From: Pantoea endophytica
GTDB taxonomy: Bacteria; Pseudomonadota; Gammaproteobacteria; Enterobacterales; Enterobacteriaceae
Length of the DNA: 64,000 nucleotides
Direction of reading: 5' to 3'
Assembly (NCBI RefSeq): GCF_002858935.1
Contig: NZ_PJRT01000007.1
Coordinates: 236,450 to 300,449, forward strand
The position numbers and the translations under genes are program-made. Below are positions 50,065-60,210 of this stretch, in pieces (the first letter of the stretch is position 1; every line of letters begins with the position of its first letter). The notes under the pieces are model-generated. The model did not search any database, was not told the origin of the DNA, and saw only the letters and a list, made by a program, of their open reading frames with translations.

Positions 50065-50105
50065 GGAGGGCGGCAGCAATGCCGCTTTTTCCGGACGCCA
50101 GAAAC

Positions 50106-50128
50106 AAAAAAACACCCGTTAAGGTGTT
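50106..50128 (-). terminator. Terminator of the initiator tRNA operon
   Basis: Read on the minus strand: AACACC, loop, GGGTGTT, then a run of T. It lies nine bases after the last tRNA. Confidence 0.8.
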
Positions 50129-50136
50129 TAAATGAT

Positions 50137-50213
<77 letters not shown>

Positions 50214-50264
50214 TCCGTCTGTCGCATTAAGCGACTTTTCACATTGTATTCTTCTTAAGACAAT

Positions 50265-50341
<77 letters not shown>

Positions 50342-50394
50342 TCCGACTGACGCGTTACACGACACTTCACATTGTCTCTTCATTTAAGAAGAAT

Positions 50395-50471
<77 letters not shown>

Positions 50472-50484
50472 TCCGTGGATGCGC

Positions 50485-50512
50485 ACTATACTCTGGACGC
50501 GCGGCGATGCAA
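50485..50512 (-). promoter_or_regulatory. Promoter of the tRNA-fMet operon
   Basis: On the minus strand TTGCAT (50507-50512), 16-base spacer, TATAGT (50485-50490), followed by the GC-rich discriminator GCGCATCC. That discriminator is typical of stringently controlled stable-RNA promoters. Confidence 0.75.
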
Positions 50513-50675
50513 CCCCTTTTTGAGACAAAACGCCAAATTTACAGTCAGTTGATGAATAAACTCGCCATTGGGTGAATTATTGTACAGATGTGAGCGCGAC
50601 CGCTTAGGGCAGATTTCAATCTCTCTGTCCCTTTGCTATCTTCGCCGGGCAAACAATCGATAAAAAGAGAAGGTT

Positions 50676-51824
50676 ATGAAAGGACATTGGGCGAAGTATG
50701 CACTTACTGGCGCATTTATCGCGCTGTTAGCGGGCTGTAGTTCCAAACCGACCGACCGCGGTCAACAGTATATCGATGGCAAGCTGGAGCAACCGCTTGG
50801 GCTGGTCAACCAACCGAATGCTAAAGGGCGTCCGGTGAACGGCAAAGACTTTAGCGATCAGGTAGTGCAGATTCAAACCGCCTCATCCGGCCTGTTCGGG
50901 CGCAACAACGGTACTTACAGCGCAGTGCAAAACTGGCTGCTGTCCGGCGCGGATACGCGCCAGCTCAACCAGTTTGGTTTGAATGCTTATCAGATGGAAG
51001 GCACTGACAATTACGGCAACGTGCAGTTCACCGGTTACTACACGCCGGTTGTGGAAGCGCGTTATACCCGTCAGGGCGAGTTCCAGTATCCGATTTATCG
51101 TATGCCACCGCGTCCGCGTGGACAGAAACTGCCGAGCCGCGCTTCTATCTATAATGGTGGGCTCGACGATCGCTACATCATTGCCTACAGCAATTCGCTG
51201 ATCGATAACTTCATGATGGATGTGCAGGGCAGCGGCTACGTTGATTTTGGTGATGGTCGTCCACTGCGCTTCTTTGGTTACGGCGGCAAAAATGGCTGGG
51301 CTTATCACAGCATCGGTAAAGAGCTGATCGATCGCGGTGAAGTGAAGCGCGAAGATATGTCGATGCAGGCGATTCGTCAGTGGGCGCAAGAGCATTCGCC
51401 ACAGGAAGTGCGTTCGGTGCTGGAAACCAACCAATCCTTCGTCTTCTTCAAACCGGAAGAGTATGTGCCGGTGCGCGGTGCCAGCGCGGTGCCGCTGATT
51501 GCCAAGGCTTCCGTTGCCTCCGATCGTTCATTGATTCCGGCCGGAACCGTGCTGTTAGCCGAAGTGCCGCAGCTGAACGAGAAGGGCAAGTTTAATGGCA
51601 AATATGAGATGCGTCTGATGGTGGCGTTAGACGTGGGTGGCGCGATTAAAGGCCAGCACTTCGATATCTATCAGGGCGTTGGCCCGGATGCGGCGCATCT
51701 GGCCGGTTTCTACAACCATTATGGCCGCGTCTGGGTGCTAAAAGCCGCGCCGGGCACCGGTCAGCCGCTGTTTAGCAACCCACAAAATGGCAACAACGGT
51801 TCGCTGCTGTTAGGTTCTAATTAA
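50676..51824 (+). CDS. mltA: Membrane-bound lytic transglycosylase A
   Basis: A 382-residue outer-membrane lipoprotein (365 in E. coli) that cleaves glycan strands to 1,6-anhydromuropeptides. The lipobox is LLAGC, followed by SSKPTDRGQQY. Conserved MltA segments are FTGYYTPVVEAR, the VDFGDGR loop and the C-terminal 3D-type domain with ALDVGGAIKGQHFDIYQG, which holds the catalytic aspartate. A short C-terminal Asn/Gly-rich tail is the main extension. It is followed by tcdA after 28 bases. Confidence 0.95.
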   Translation: MKGHWAKYALTGAFIALLAGCSSKPTDRGQQYIDGKLEQPLGLVNQPNAKGRPVNGKDFSDQVVQIQTASSGLFGRNNGTYSAVQNWLLSGADTRQLNQFGLNAYQMEGTDNYGNVQFTGYYTPVVEARYTRQGEFQYPIYRMPPRPRGQKLPSRASIYNGGLDDRYIIAYSNSLIDNFMMDVQGSGYVDFGDGRPLRFFGYGGKNGWAYHSIGKELIDRGEVKREDMSMQAIRQWAQEHSPQEVRSVLETNQSFVFFKPEEYVPVRGASAVPLIAKASVASDRSLIPAGTVLLAEVPQLNEKGKFNGKYEMRLMVALDVGGAIKGQHFDIYQGVGPDAAHLAGFYNHYGRVWVLKAAPGTGQPLFSNPQNGNNGSLLLGSN

Positions 51825-51852
51825 TGTCCCGTTTTCCCGGAAAGGTTTGGTT

Positions 51853-52659
51853 ATGACAGTAGTAAGCGACGCCTGGCGACAACGTTTTGGCGGCACCGCG
51901 CGTCTCTATGGCCAGGACGCGCTGCAGCGTTTTGCCGACGCGCACTTTTGCGTGATTGGTATTGGCGGCGTGGGTTCGTGGGCGGCGGAAGCCTTAGCGC
52001 GCACCGGCATAGGTAAAATCACCCTGATTGATATGGACGATGTCTGCATCACCAATACCAACCGCCAGATTCACGCGCTGCAGGGCAAAGTGGGCCAGGC
52101 GAAAACCGAAGTGATGGCCGAGCGTATGCGCGCCATCAATCCGGAATGCGAAGTGATCTGCATCGATGATTTCATCACGCCGGAAAATACCGCTGAACTG
52201 TTATCGGCGGGTTTTGACTACGTGATTGATGCGATTGACAGCGTGCGCCCCAAAGCCGCGTTGATCGCCTGGTGTCGTCGCAACAAGATCCCGCTAATAA
52301 CCACCGGCGGCGCGGGCGGCCAGATCGATCCCACGCAGATCCAGGTGAGCGATCTGGCAAAAACCATTCAGGATCCGCTGGCGGCAAAGCTGCGTGAGAG
52401 ATTGAAAGGGGATTTTGGCGTGGTGAAGAACAGTAAAGGCAAGCTCGGCATCGACTGCGTATTCTCGACGGAAGCGTTGATGTATCCGCAGCCGGACGGC
52501 AGCGTGTGCACTTCACGCTCCACCGCAGAAGGCCCGAAACGCATGGATTGTGCCGCCGGATTTGGCGCGGCGACCATGGTTACCGCCACGTTCGGGTTTG
52601 TGGCGGTTTCCCATGCATTGAAGAAGTTTCTGGCGAAGGCAGCGCGTCAAACGGCCTGA
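51853..52659 (+). CDS. tcdA: tRNA threonylcarbamoyladenosine dehydratase (TcdA/CsdL)
   Basis: The 268-residue E1-like enzyme dehydrates t6A37 to cyclic ct6A in ANN-decoding tRNAs, using ATP. The nucleotide-binding glycine loop is [21 protein letters not shown], split here as VIGIGG and [10 protein letters not shown], followed by [13 protein letters not shown] and [12 protein letters not shown]. The start at 51853 is chosen to match the 268-residue family. It works with the CsdA-CsdE sulfur-relay pair encoded convergently next door; the 3' ends overlap by 13 bases. Confidence 0.95.
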   Translation: MTVVSDAWRQRFGGTARLYGQDALQRFADAHFCVIGIGGVGSWAAEALARTGIGKITLIDMDDVCITNTNRQIHALQGKVGQAKTEVMAERMRAINPECEVICIDDFITPENTAELLSAGFDYVIDAIDSVRPKAALIAWCRRNKIPLITTGGAGGQIDPTQIQVSDLAKTIQDPLAAKLRERLKGDFGVVKNSKGKLGIDCVFSTEALMYPQPDGSVCTSRSTAEGPKRMDCAAGFGAATMVTATFGFVAVSHALKKFLAKAARQTA

Positions 52660-53102
52660 GCGTGCAGACGAGCAGCGCGTTGCACCGCATCCGCCAGCGC
52701 CTGTAAACCGCTGCTGCGCGACGCACTGAGCTGTGCGCGCAGACCTAACGTATCAAACAACGCCAGCGGATCTTGCTGCAGCAAGTCGGCTGGCGTTTTG
52801 CCTTCCACCGCCGTCAGTAACACCGCTAGCAATCCGCGCACGATGCGTCCTTCGCTGTCACCATAAAAGTGCAGCGTGCCGTTGTTCAGCAACTGGCTGC
52901 TTAGCCACACGCGATTTTCACAGCCCGTGAGTTCAATATCTGGCGTCTTTAACTCTTCCGCTAACGCAGGCAGCTGGCGGCTGAGCTGGATCAGTTGACG
53001 ATAGCGATCTTCCCACTGATGAAAATGGGTGAATTTTTCCGTCAGGCTGGCTGCGGTAATCAGATCGCCAAACGGATGCGGGGCGAGCAGGGTTGATGTC
53101 AT
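52647..53102 (-). CDS. csdE: Sulfur acceptor protein CsdE
   Basis: The 151-residue SufE-like protein takes persulfide sulfur from CsdA on the Cys of [10 protein letters not shown]. SufE-type marks [16 protein letters not shown] and [14 protein letters not shown] are present. The ATG at 53102 is preferred over a GTG four codons upstream. The gene starts five bases after the csdA stop, so the two form one unit. It passes sulfur to, or supports, TcdA. Confidence 0.94.
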   Translation of the reverse strand: MTSTLLAPHPFGDLITAASLTEKFTHFHQWEDRYRQLIQLSRQLPALAEELKTPDIELTGCENRVWLSSQLLNNGTLHFYGDSEGRIVRGLLAVLLTAVEGKTPADLLQQDPLALFDTLGLRAQLSASRSSGLQALADAVQRAARLHAQAV

Positions 53103-53106
53103 GGGC

Positions 53107-54312
53107 TTATTCACTCAGTAAGTCGACGGCATGGCGCATGGCGCGCACCAGCGCATCCACGTCCTGCAAATTATTATAGGGGGCGAACGAGACACGCAGC
53201 GTGCCGGTGACGCCCAGCGCCGCCATCAGCGGCTGCGCGCAGTGCTGCCCGGCGCGCAATGCGATGCCATGCTCGGCGAGCAGCGTAACGATATCGCTGT
53301 GGTGAATGCCGGCAATATCAAACGCCAGCAGGCTGGCATTGCCACAGCGGAAGCTGCGAAAACCGGGGATCTCGCTCAGTTGCTCCTCGGCGAGGCTCGC
53401 CAGTTGCTGGCTCCACATTTCGGCCTTTTTGCCATCATGTTGCGCCAGCCACTCTAGCGCGGCACTCAACCCCACCACGCCGGCAACATTAGGCGTTCCG
53501 GCTTCAAAACGCCACGGCACCGGCTGCGGTGTGAAACTGTTAAAATCGACCTGCGTCAGCATTTTGCCGCCGCCTTGCCATGGATCCATCGCTTCCAGCA
53601 GTTCCGCTTTGCCATACAGCACGCCAATGCCCATTGGGCCATAAAGCTTATGGCCGGAAAAAGCATAGAAATCAATATCCTGCGCCTGTACATCCGGCGG
53701 ACAATGCACCACACCTTGTGCGCCATCGACCATCACTTTGGCACCGACGTCATGGGCTAAACGGATCGCCTGCGCCAGGTCCGGACAGCCGCCGGTGACG
53801 TTCGACATCTGACCAACGGCCAGCAATCGGGTACGTGAATTGAGCAGTGCTGGCAACAGCGTGATATCCGGCAAACGATCGTCGCCCAACGGCCATTTCA
53901 CCACTTTCGCGCCCGCCGCTTTTGCCACCATCAGCCACGGCACCAGATTGGCGTGATGTTCGGCTTCGCTAACCACGATTTCATCACCAGCCTGCAATCG
54001 CGGAGCCAGCCAACTGTTCGCCACCAGATTGATCGCTTCGGTGGTGCCGCGCGTCCAGACAATCTGCCGATCGTCCGCAGCATTGAGCCAGCGCGCCACT
54101 AATCCGCGCGCCTGTTCGTATTTTTCCGTTAATGCGCGAGCGGCAGCGAACTGGCTGCGATGCACGGTGCCAGCGCTGAGGCTGTAGAACTGTGCGGTTG
54201 CGTCGATCACCGCCTGCGGCTTGAGCGCAGTAGCCGCGCTATCGAGGTAGATTCCGGCATCGCTCAGCGCGGGGAACTGCTGGCGGAAGGCGCCGGGAGA
54301 AAAAATGGTCAT
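53107..54312 (-). CDS. csdA: Cysteine desulfurase CsdA
   Basis: The 401-residue PLP enzyme removes sulfur from cysteine (or sulfinate from cysteine sulfinate). The PLP lysine is in [14 protein letters not shown], the PLP contacts in [10 protein letters not shown], and the catalytic cysteine in RAGQHCAQP. The start [16 protein letters not shown] at 54312 matches the family; an upstream Met seven codons earlier is less likely. It heads the csdA-csdE pair and is divergent from ygdI. Confidence 0.96.
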   Translation of the reverse strand: MTIFSPGAFRQQFPALSDAGIYLDSAATALKPQAVIDATAQFYSLSAGTVHRSQFAAARALTEKYEQARGLVARWLNAADDRQIVWTRGTTEAINLVANSWLAPRLQAGDEIVVSEAEHHANLVPWLMVAKAAGAKVVKWPLGDDRLPDITLLPALLNSRTRLLAVGQMSNVTGGCPDLAQAIRLAHDVGAKVMVDGAQGVVHCPPDVQAQDIDFYAFSGHKLYGPMGIGVLYGKAELLEAMDPWQGGGKMLTQVDFNSFTPQPVPWRFEAGTPNVAGVVGLSAALEWLAQHDGKKAEMWSQQLASLAEEQLSEIPGFRSFRCGNASLLAFDIAGIHHSDIVTLLAEHGIALRAGQHCAQPLMAALGVTGTLRVSFAPYNNLQDVDALVRAMRHAVDLLSE

Positions 54313-54518
54313 ACTCAGCCCACTGTTAATCATGTTAGGACCAGGCTGAAAGCTGGCCCGTTGCCTGGCAAAGCTGGAAAAGCGCGTTATGCTAATTATT
54401 GCAAGGTTTGAACCGAAACCCGCATAACGCGTCGCTATTCATAGTCGATTTCACTGGCGCTACCTTTGGTGAGCGCATGCGGGTGGTTTAATGCAATTAA
54501 TCTGCAAGGAGATAGAAG

Positions 54519-54743
54519 ATGAATAAACTCACCGCAGTGCTGGCCGTGTGTACTCTGGCCTTTACCCTGTCCGCATGTTCCAGCAATTACGTAATGCACA
54601 CTAACGATGGTCGCACCATCGTCGCCGATGGCAAACCTAAAGTTGATGACGAAACCGGTATGATCAGCTATCAGGATGCCAATGGCAACAAGCAGCAGAT
54701 TAACCGCTCTGACGTCAAAGAGATGGTGGAGATGGGGCAGTAA
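54519..54743 (+). CDS. ygdI: Small lipoprotein YgdI (DUF903)
   Basis: A 74-residue lipoprotein with lipobox TLSAC and the domain SSNYVMHTNDGRTIVADGKP, then GMISYQDANGNKQQIN. It is a paralogue of YgdR (27182); the two share the Y-V-M-x-T-x-D-G-R-x-I core. The function is unknown. CAAGGAGA stands before the ATG. Its stop lies just before the end of the convergent gcvB sRNA. Confidence 0.93.
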   Translation: MNKLTAVLAVCTLAFTLSACSSNYVMHTNDGRTIVADGKPKVDDETGMISYQDANGNKQQINRSDVKEMVEMGQ

Positions 54744-54746
54744 GGC

Positions 54747-54944
54747 AAAAAAAAGCACCGCAATTTGCGGTGCTATTTAAAATCACTATGGACAGACAGG
54801 GTAAATCTACAGGAATTAAAAGCTTGATCTGCAAGCGTCAGATCAAAATGCAAACACAACATCACGACCACAAGCCAAAAGCTCTCCAAAAGTCTGCGAT
54901 CTCTCGCACGTTTCCAGAAATCTTTTCGTTCCGGCTCAGGAAGT
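54747..54944 (-). ncRNA. gcvB: GcvB small regulatory RNA
   Basis: The ~198-nt RNA is read on the minus strand from ACTTCCTGAGCCGGAACGAA at 54944. E. coli GcvB (about 205 nt) has the same start, the G/U-rich R1 region (TGTGGTCGTGATGTTGTGTT), the segment TTTACCCTGTCTGTCCATAG and the terminator GCACCGCAA/TTGCGGTGC followed by eight T. With Hfq it represses many amino-acid and peptide transporter mRNAs. It is divergent from gcvA, whose product activates it, exactly as in E. coli. Confidence 0.95.
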
Positions 54945-54950
54945 GCGGCA

Positions 54951-54979
54951 ACTATAGGTATTTGCTGGAGCTTCCTCAA
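54951..54979 (-). promoter_or_regulatory. gcvB promoter
   Basis: On the minus strand TTGAGG (54974-54979), 17-base spacer, TATAGT (54951-54956), six bases before the predicted +1 at 54944. CTAAT, a GcvA-type half-site, occurs at 55012-55016 in the shared upstream region. Confidence 0.7.
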
Positions 54980-55073
54980 CGGACAAATTATAATGTCTCG
55001 GATTAAAAAAACTAATACGTAGCGACTTTGTATAAGTTGAAGTATTACCTTGTCAATCCGGATACGGAAAACC

Positions 55074-55991
55074 ATGTCTAAACGCCTTCCGCCGCTTAAT
55101 GCTTTACGCGTCTTTGATGCTGCTGCCCGTCATTTGAGCTTCACCAAAGCCGCTGAAGAGCTGTTTGTTACCCAGGCTGCTGTCAGCCATCAGATCAAAT
55201 CTCTGGAAGATTTCCTCGGTCTTAAGCTGTTTCGCCGGAGGAATCGTTCGCTTTTACTGACGGAAGAAGGTCAAAGCTACTATTTAGATATTAAGGAGAT
55301 TTTCTCTGCTCTTAACGATGCCACGCGCAAGTTGCAGGCGCGCAGCGCTAAGGGTGCGCTGACCGTCAGTTTGCTGCCGAGTTTCGCCATTCAGTGGCTG
55401 GTTCCTCGCCTTTCCAGCTTTAATATGGCTTATCCGGGCATCGACGTGCGTATCCAGGCGGTGGACCGTGATGAGGAGAAATTGGCGGACGATGTCGACG
55501 TGGCGATTTTCTACGGTCGTGGCAATTGGCCAGGCCTGCGGGTTGAGAAATTGTATGCCGAATATTTGCTGCCAGTCTGCTCACCGATGTTGCTGACGGG
55601 TGATCATCCTCTCAAATCGCCGGCCGATTTGGCGCACTGCACGCTGCTGCATGATGCATCGCGCCGTGACTGGCAATCCTATACGCGTCAGCTGGGCGTG
55701 CAGCATATCAATGTGCAACAGGGCCCGATCTTCAGCCACAGCGCCATGGTGTTGCAGGCGGCGATTCATGGTCAGGGCGTGGCGCTGGCGAATAATGTGA
55801 TGGCGCAGAGTGAAATTGAAGCCGGTCGTCTGGTATGTCCTTTTAACGACGTGTTGGTCAGTAAAAATGCTTTTTATCTGGTTTGTCATGACAGCCAGGC
55901 AGAACTGGGTAAAATAGCCGCCTTTCGTCAGTGGATCCTGGAAAAAGCGGCCAATGAACAAGAAAAATTCCGTTTTCGCTACGATCACTAA
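55074..55991 (+). CDS. gcvA: Glycine cleavage system LysR-type regulator GcvA
   Basis: The 305-residue LysR-family regulator controls gcvTHP and gcvB in response to glycine. The winged HTH is near the N-terminus: LSFTKAAEELFVTQAAVSHQ, then LEDFLGLKLFRR. The periplasmic-binding-like effector domain follows (TVSLLPSFAIQWLVPRL). The start at 55074 (MSKRLPPLNALRVF) matches E. coli; an in-frame codon eight upstream was rejected. It probably represses itself through the region shared with gcvB. Confidence 0.96.
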   Translation: MSKRLPPLNALRVFDAAARHLSFTKAAEELFVTQAAVSHQIKSLEDFLGLKLFRRRNRSLLLTEEGQSYYLDIKEIFSALNDATRKLQARSAKGALTVSLLPSFAIQWLVPRLSSFNMAYPGIDVRIQAVDRDEEKLADDVDVAIFYGRGNWPGLRVEKLYAEYLLPVCSPMLLTGDHPLKSPADLAHCTLLHDASRRDWQSYTRQLGVQHINVQQGPIFSHSAMVLQAAIHGQGVALANNVMAQSEIEAGRLVCPFNDVLVSKNAFYLVCHDSQAELGKIAAFRQWILEKAANEQEKFRFRYDH

Positions 55992-56040
55992 TGCGTTGCT
56001 GGCTGCACAATGATGTGCGCATTACCTTGAGGATTGTTTG

Positions 56041-56436
56041 ATGTCCAGTCGTGCCATGTTTGTTTTTGCTGCCATTAGCGGATTTATGCTGGTGGCGTTT
56101 GGTGCTTTCGGCGCGCATGTGCTGAGCAAATCGCTCGGCCCAGCCGAAATGGCGTGGATACATACCGGCCTTGAATATCAGGCGTATCACACGCTGGCAG
56201 TGATCGGCTTGGGTGCCGCTATGCTGCGTCGTGCCAATATCTGGTTTTACTGGAGTAGCGCCGCGATGGCGCTCGGTATCGTGTTGTTCAGTGGCAGCCT
56301 CTATTGTCTGGCGCTGTCGCACATGAAGTTTTGGGTTTTTGTTACGCCAGTGGGAGGCTTATGCTTCCTTATTGGCTGGTTCTTGATGTTGATTGGCGCA
56401 CTGCGTCTGAAACGAAAGGCAGATCGCCATGAATAA
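56041..56436 (+). CDS. ygdD: Inner-membrane protein YgdD (DUF423)
   Basis: The 131-residue protein has four predicted membrane helices and the DUF423 marks [21 protein letters not shown] and [12 protein letters not shown]. The function is unknown. The ATG at 56041 matches the E. coli start. It overlaps rlmM by eight bases, a conserved pairing. Confidence 0.93.
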   Translation: MSSRAMFVFAAISGFMLVAFGAFGAHVLSKSLGPAEMAWIHTGLEYQAYHTLAVIGLGAAMLRRANIWFYWSSAAMALGIVLFSGSLYCLALSHMKFWVFVTPVGGLCFLIGWFLMLIGALRLKRKADRHE

Positions 56437-57529
56437 AGTTTTACTCTATTGCCGTCCAGGATTTGAGAAAGAGTGCGCGGCAGAAATCAGCGCGAAAGCG
56501 GCTGAGCGCGAGATTTACGGCTTCCCGCGCGTCAAAGATGACTCAGGTTACGTGCTGTATGAGTGCTATCAGCAGCAAGATGCTGAAAAGCTGATCCAAA
56601 CGCTGCCGTTTGCCGAACTGATCTTTGCGCGGCAGATGCTGGTTGTGGGAGAGCTACTGCGCGATCTGCCACCAGAAGATCGCATCACGCCGATTGTCGG
56701 CATGCTGACCGGTGTGGTGGAGAAGGGCGGTGAACTGCGGGTTGAAGTGCCGGATACCAATGAAGCGAAAGAGCTCACCAAGTTCTGCCGTAAATTAACC
56801 GTGCCGCTGCGTGCCAGCCTGCGTGAAAGCAAAATCCTGCTTAATTACGAAACGGCTAAGCGTCCGGTAGTGCACGTGTTCTTTATTGCGCCGGGCACCT
56901 GTTACGTCGGCTATTCGCTGCCGGAAAACAACTCGCCATTCTACATGGGCATTCCGCGCCTGAAATTCCCCTCCGATGCGCCGAGCCGTTCTACGCTCAA
57001 GCTGGAAGAGGCGTTTCACGTGTTTGTGCCTGCGGATGAGTGGGATGAGCGTTTAGCCAGCGGCATGTACGCCGTCGATCTTGGTGCTTGCCCTGGCGGC
57101 TGGACCTATCAACTGGTGAAACGCAGCATGTGGGTTTTTGCGGTAGATAACGGCCCGATGGCGCCAAGTCTGATGGACACCGGACAGGTGACGCACTGCC
57201 GCGAAGATGGTTTTAAATTCCGTCCGCCGCGTACCAATATCAGCTGGCTGGTGTGCGACATGGTGGAAAAACCGGTGCGCGTCGCAAGCCTGATGACCGA
57301 ATGGCTGGTGAATGGCTGGTGCCGCGAGGCGATCTTCAACCTCAAGCTGCCAATGAAAAAGCGCTACGAAGAAGTGACACAGAACCTGGCGATGATTGAT
57401 GACGCGCTGAAAGCGCAGGGTATTAATGCCCAGATTCAGGCGCGCCAACTCTATCATGACCGCGAAGAAGTGACCGTTCACGTACGCCGGTTGTGGGCAG
57501 CGGTGGGCGGCCGTCGCGACGAGCGCTAA
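56429..57529 (+). CDS. rlmM: 23S rRNA 2'-O-ribose C2498 methyltransferase RlmM
   Basis: The 366-residue SAM-dependent methyltransferase modifies C2498 of 23S rRNA. An N-terminal THUMP domain (about 1-150) precedes a Rossmann-like domain with the SAM motif [14 protein letters not shown]. The K-D-K-E-type catalytic residues lie in the segments around [22 protein letters not shown] and [13 protein letters not shown]. It is translationally coupled to ygdD. The fuc genes that follow in E. coli are absent. Confidence 0.96.
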   Translation: MNKVLLYCRPGFEKECAAEISAKAAEREIYGFPRVKDDSGYVLYECYQQQDAEKLIQTLPFAELIFARQMLVVGELLRDLPPEDRITPIVGMLTGVVEKGGELRVEVPDTNEAKELTKFCRKLTVPLRASLRESKILLNYETAKRPVVHVFFIAPGTCYVGYSLPENNSPFYMGIPRLKFPSDAPSRSTLKLEEAFHVFVPADEWDERLASGMYAVDLGACPGGWTYQLVKRSMWVFAVDNGPMAPSLMDTGQVTHCREDGFKFRPPRTNISWLVCDMVEKPVRVASLMTEWLVNGWCREAIFNLKLPMKKRYEEVTQNLAMIDDALKAQGINAQIQARQLYHDREEVTVHVRRLWAAVGGRRDER

Positions 57530-57585
57530 TCCTGCTTCATACTTTGCGCTACAGCGGTCCTGCTTCATACTTTGCACTACAGCGG
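57530..57585 (+). repeat. Tandem 28-base direct repeat after rlmM
   Basis: Two copies (57530-57557 and 57558-57585) of a unit beginning TCCTGCTTCATACTTTG and ending CTACAGCGG, with one mismatch (G or A). The second copy runs into the long hairpin below. Confidence 0.8.
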
Positions 57586-57663
57586 CGTTGGCTGCGTTTG
57601 CTCGCCCCGGTCACATACTGATGTATGCTCCCGGGGACTCGCGCACTTGCCGCCTTGCTGTAG
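57577..57663. repeat. Long imperfect hairpin element between rlmM and xni
   Basis: CTACAGC (57577-57583) pairs with GCTGTAG (57657-57663). Further inside, CCCCGG and CCGGGG flank ACATAC/GTATG around a short loop at 57620. The whole ~87 bases form an extended stem with internal loops. It recalls dispersed palindromic repeats of enteric genomes. No coding frame is supported. Confidence 0.55.
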
Positions 57664-57763
57664 CACAAATTATTTCGCAGGAAATTGTTTTTTAGTGTCG
57701 CCATTGATGCCGTAATGATCGTCGGTTGAGGCATGAAAATCGCTAATTACCGAGAGCGCACAT

Positions 57764-57806
57764 TGTAGCGGCGCAATTCATTGCGCGATAAATCGCGCCG
57801 CTACGG
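57764..57806. repeat. REP-like palindromes (family A), with a family B unit at xni's end
   Basis: TGTAGCGGCGCAATTCATTG faces GCGATAAATCGCGCCGCTAC, forming a compact inverted pair. A family B unit, CGCCATTTATGGCG, lies at 57849-57862 and overlaps the xni stop region. The rest of the rlmM-xni gap shows no gene. Confidence 0.65.
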
Positions 57807-57854
57807 AAGGCGCGGTGATTTAATACGGCGCTTAACTGATTGGCATTACGCCAT

Positions 57855-58625
57855 TTATGGCGACGGCTGTTTCGTTTGAAATCTCAATGTATTGAGATTG
57901 CCTTGCAGTACCAAATCACGTTTTAACGTCGATACTTTGCGGCAAATTTCTGCCATTTCCCGCTGTTCCTGCAATTTTCCCTGCCATTTGCTCGGTACCT
58001 GATCCCATTGCTGATAGATCGCATCCAGCGATCCAAACTGCATCAACAACTCGCGGGCGCTTTTCGGGCCAATGCCGGGCACGCCGGGAATTTTGCTGCT
58101 GCTGATACCACACAATCCCCAATAGTCGGGCAACTGCGCGGGCGTTACGCCAAACTCTTGCTCGATAAAAGGCACATCCAGCCAGCGCTTCTGGAAATAG
58201 TCGCGAATACGAATGTTAGGTGCCAGCAGCTGGCAATAACCTTTATCGGTAGAAACAATCGTTGCTTGATGACCAGCGTCCGCCATTTTCACCGCCAGCG
58301 TGGCGGCGAGATCGTCGGCTTCGTCTAAATCAGCCACCCAGCAGTTAACGCCTGCTGCGCGGAAGGCGTCCTGCAGCGCGGGCATCTCCAGATGCAAATC
58401 CTCCGGCATCGGCGGGCGACCCGCTTTGTAATCCGGTAATAGCTGATGGCGCCAACCGGGCTGACGCTCATGGCTATCAAACACCGCCACCACGTGCGTG
58501 GGTTGTGTATGTCCCAATAACTGATGCAAGGCGGCAACGCAGCTGTCGCGGCATGGCGAACCCTGAACAGCGTGCAGACGGCGAATCAGATTGAGTGCAT
58601 CAATGATAAGAAGATGAAGCGACAT
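57855..58625 (-). CDS. xni: Flap endonuclease Xni (ExoIX)
   Basis: The 256-residue protein (251 in E. coli) is related to the 5' nuclease domain of DNA polymerase I and cleaves 5' flaps. Metal-binding acidic residues appear in [24 protein letters not shown] and [10 protein letters not shown]; an H3TH-type segment is [11 protein letters not shown]. The start [12 protein letters not shown] at 58625 was chosen from the family N-terminus. In E. coli sdaBC separates it from ppnN; here the gap to ppnN is 38 bases. Confidence 0.94.
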   Translation of the reverse strand: MSLHLLIIDALNLIRRLHAVQGSPCRDSCVAALHQLLGHTQPTHVVAVFDSHERQPGWRHQLLPDYKAGRPPMPEDLHLEMPALQDAFRAAGVNCWVADLDEADDLAATLAVKMADAGHQATIVSTDKGYCQLLAPNIRIRDYFQKRWLDVPFIEQEFGVTPAQLPDYWGLCGISSSKIPGVPGIGPKSARELLMQFGSLDAIYQQWDQVPSKWQGKLQEQREMAEICRKVSTLKRDLVLQGNLNTLRFQTKQPSP

Positions 58626-58663
58626 AGCGATAGCGGCAGCCCGCAGGCTGCCTTCCTGATGAG

Positions 58664-60028
58664 TTATTTGATGATTTCGTAGCAAGGCGTGTAGGCGCTG
58701 CCCGGCAGCTTCATGCGCTGCTGTGCGACAAAACCTTGCAACAGTTCGTCCATGCGGTGCATGAGATTGGCATCGCCGTGCAGTTTGTACGGGCCTTTCT
58801 CGCGAATTTCACGAATTCCGATCTCTTTGACGTTACCCGCCACAATGCCGGAGAAGGCGCGACGCAGATCGGCTGCCAGCAGCTCGGCGGGCTGATCCGG
58901 GAACAGCTTCAGGTTTGCCATATTCTCGTGCGTCGGCAGGAAGGGCACTTGCAATTCGGGTGCGATACGAATCGACCAGTTGAAGCTGTAGGCATCGCCG
59001 GTTTCGCGGCGATACTCTTTCACCTGCGGCATGGCTTTCTTCATCAGACGCGCCACTTCAGCGGCATCATCAATGATAATTTTGTAGTGCTTGCGTGCGG
59101 CTTCGCCCAGCGTATTAACGATGAAATCATCCAGCACGCGGAAGTAGTCGGCGCTCTCTTTGGGTCCGGTCAGAATCAGCGGCAATACCTGATCGCTGTT
59201 GTGCGGATTCATTAAAATACCCAACAAATACAGCAGCTCTTCGGCTGTGCCCACGCCGCCAGGGAAGATCACGATACCGTGGGCGATACGCACAAAGGCT
59301 TCAAGGCGTTTTTCGATATCCGGCATGATGATCAGCTCATTGACCAGCGGATTCGGTGGTTCGGCGGCAATGATTGAGGGCTCAGTCAGGCCGATAAAAC
59401 GGCTGTCATGATAACGCTGCTGCGCATGTCCTACCGCCGCACCTTTCATCGGTGCTTCCATGACGCCAGGTCCGCAACCGGTACAGATGTTGAGTTCGCG
59501 CAGGCCCATTTGCGTGCCGACGTTGCGGCAATATTGGTATTCCACCGCATTGATTGAGTGGCCGCCCCAACACACCACGGTATTCGGATATTCGCCGATG
59601 TGCAGTGCACGCGCGTTACGCAGAATCGAAAACACCTGATTGGTGATATGCGCAGAGTCTTCCGGCTCCTCGTTCTGGTAGCGTTCTGTTGCCGCCAGTT
59701 GTCCGTTTACAAACAGAATGTCGCGCAGCACGGCAAACAAGTTTGCCTGCAGCGAACGAATAATCCGGCCATCAACAAATGCCTCTTCCGGCGGGTTAAT
59801 CAGCTCCAGTTTCACACCGCGCTCACGGCGCAACACGTTGATGTCGAAGTTTTCAAAACGCGAAAGCAATTCCTGGCTGCTGTCGGTCTGGCTACCGGAG
59901 TTGAGTACCGCAAGAGAACAGTTACGAAACAGCTGATAAAGGTCGCTGCTAGCGGTGCGCTTCAGCATGTCGACTTCAAGCTGGGAGAGCAGATCCATCG
60001 AGCCAAGCGGGCTGATATGTGTAATCAA
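58664..60028 (-). CDS. ppnN: Nucleotide 5'-monophosphate nucleosidase PpnN
   Basis: The 454-residue enzyme (same length in E. coli, formerly YgdH) hydrolyses purine and pyrimidine nucleotide monophosphates to base and ribose 5-phosphate, stimulated by (p)ppGpp. The central LOG-family domain shows [14 protein letters not shown] and the [15 protein letters not shown] motif. N- and C-terminal regulatory parts are those of the PpnN group. It is transcribed towards xni. Confidence 0.95.
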   Translation of the reverse strand: MITHISPLGSMDLLSQLEVDMLKRTASSDLYQLFRNCSLAVLNSGSQTDSSQELLSRFENFDINVLRRERGVKLELINPPEEAFVDGRIIRSLQANLFAVLRDILFVNGQLAATERYQNEEPEDSAHITNQVFSILRNARALHIGEYPNTVVCWGGHSINAVEYQYCRNVGTQMGLRELNICTGCGPGVMEAPMKGAAVGHAQQRYHDSRFIGLTEPSIIAAEPPNPLVNELIIMPDIEKRLEAFVRIAHGIVIFPGGVGTAEELLYLLGILMNPHNSDQVLPLILTGPKESADYFRVLDDFIVNTLGEAARKHYKIIIDDAAEVARLMKKAMPQVKEYRRETGDAYSFNWSIRIAPELQVPFLPTHENMANLKLFPDQPAELLAADLRRAFSGIVAGNVKEIGIREIREKGPYKLHGDANLMHRMDELLQGFVAQQRMKLPGSAYTPCYEIIK

Positions 60029-60210
60029 GAGAACTCCTTTACACGCAAATGCGTGGCTGATGACGCTGCGCTTAACTTATTAACGCAGCGACGAAAATCC
60101 CTGGTCGCGCATGCTTCGATCGCGCCTTCAACAGAGTAACGTTGTCCGCTGTGAATGCTCAAGGGGAACCGCGCATCCGTGCAGCGGCCTGCGAGGCGTC
60201 TCGCAAACTA

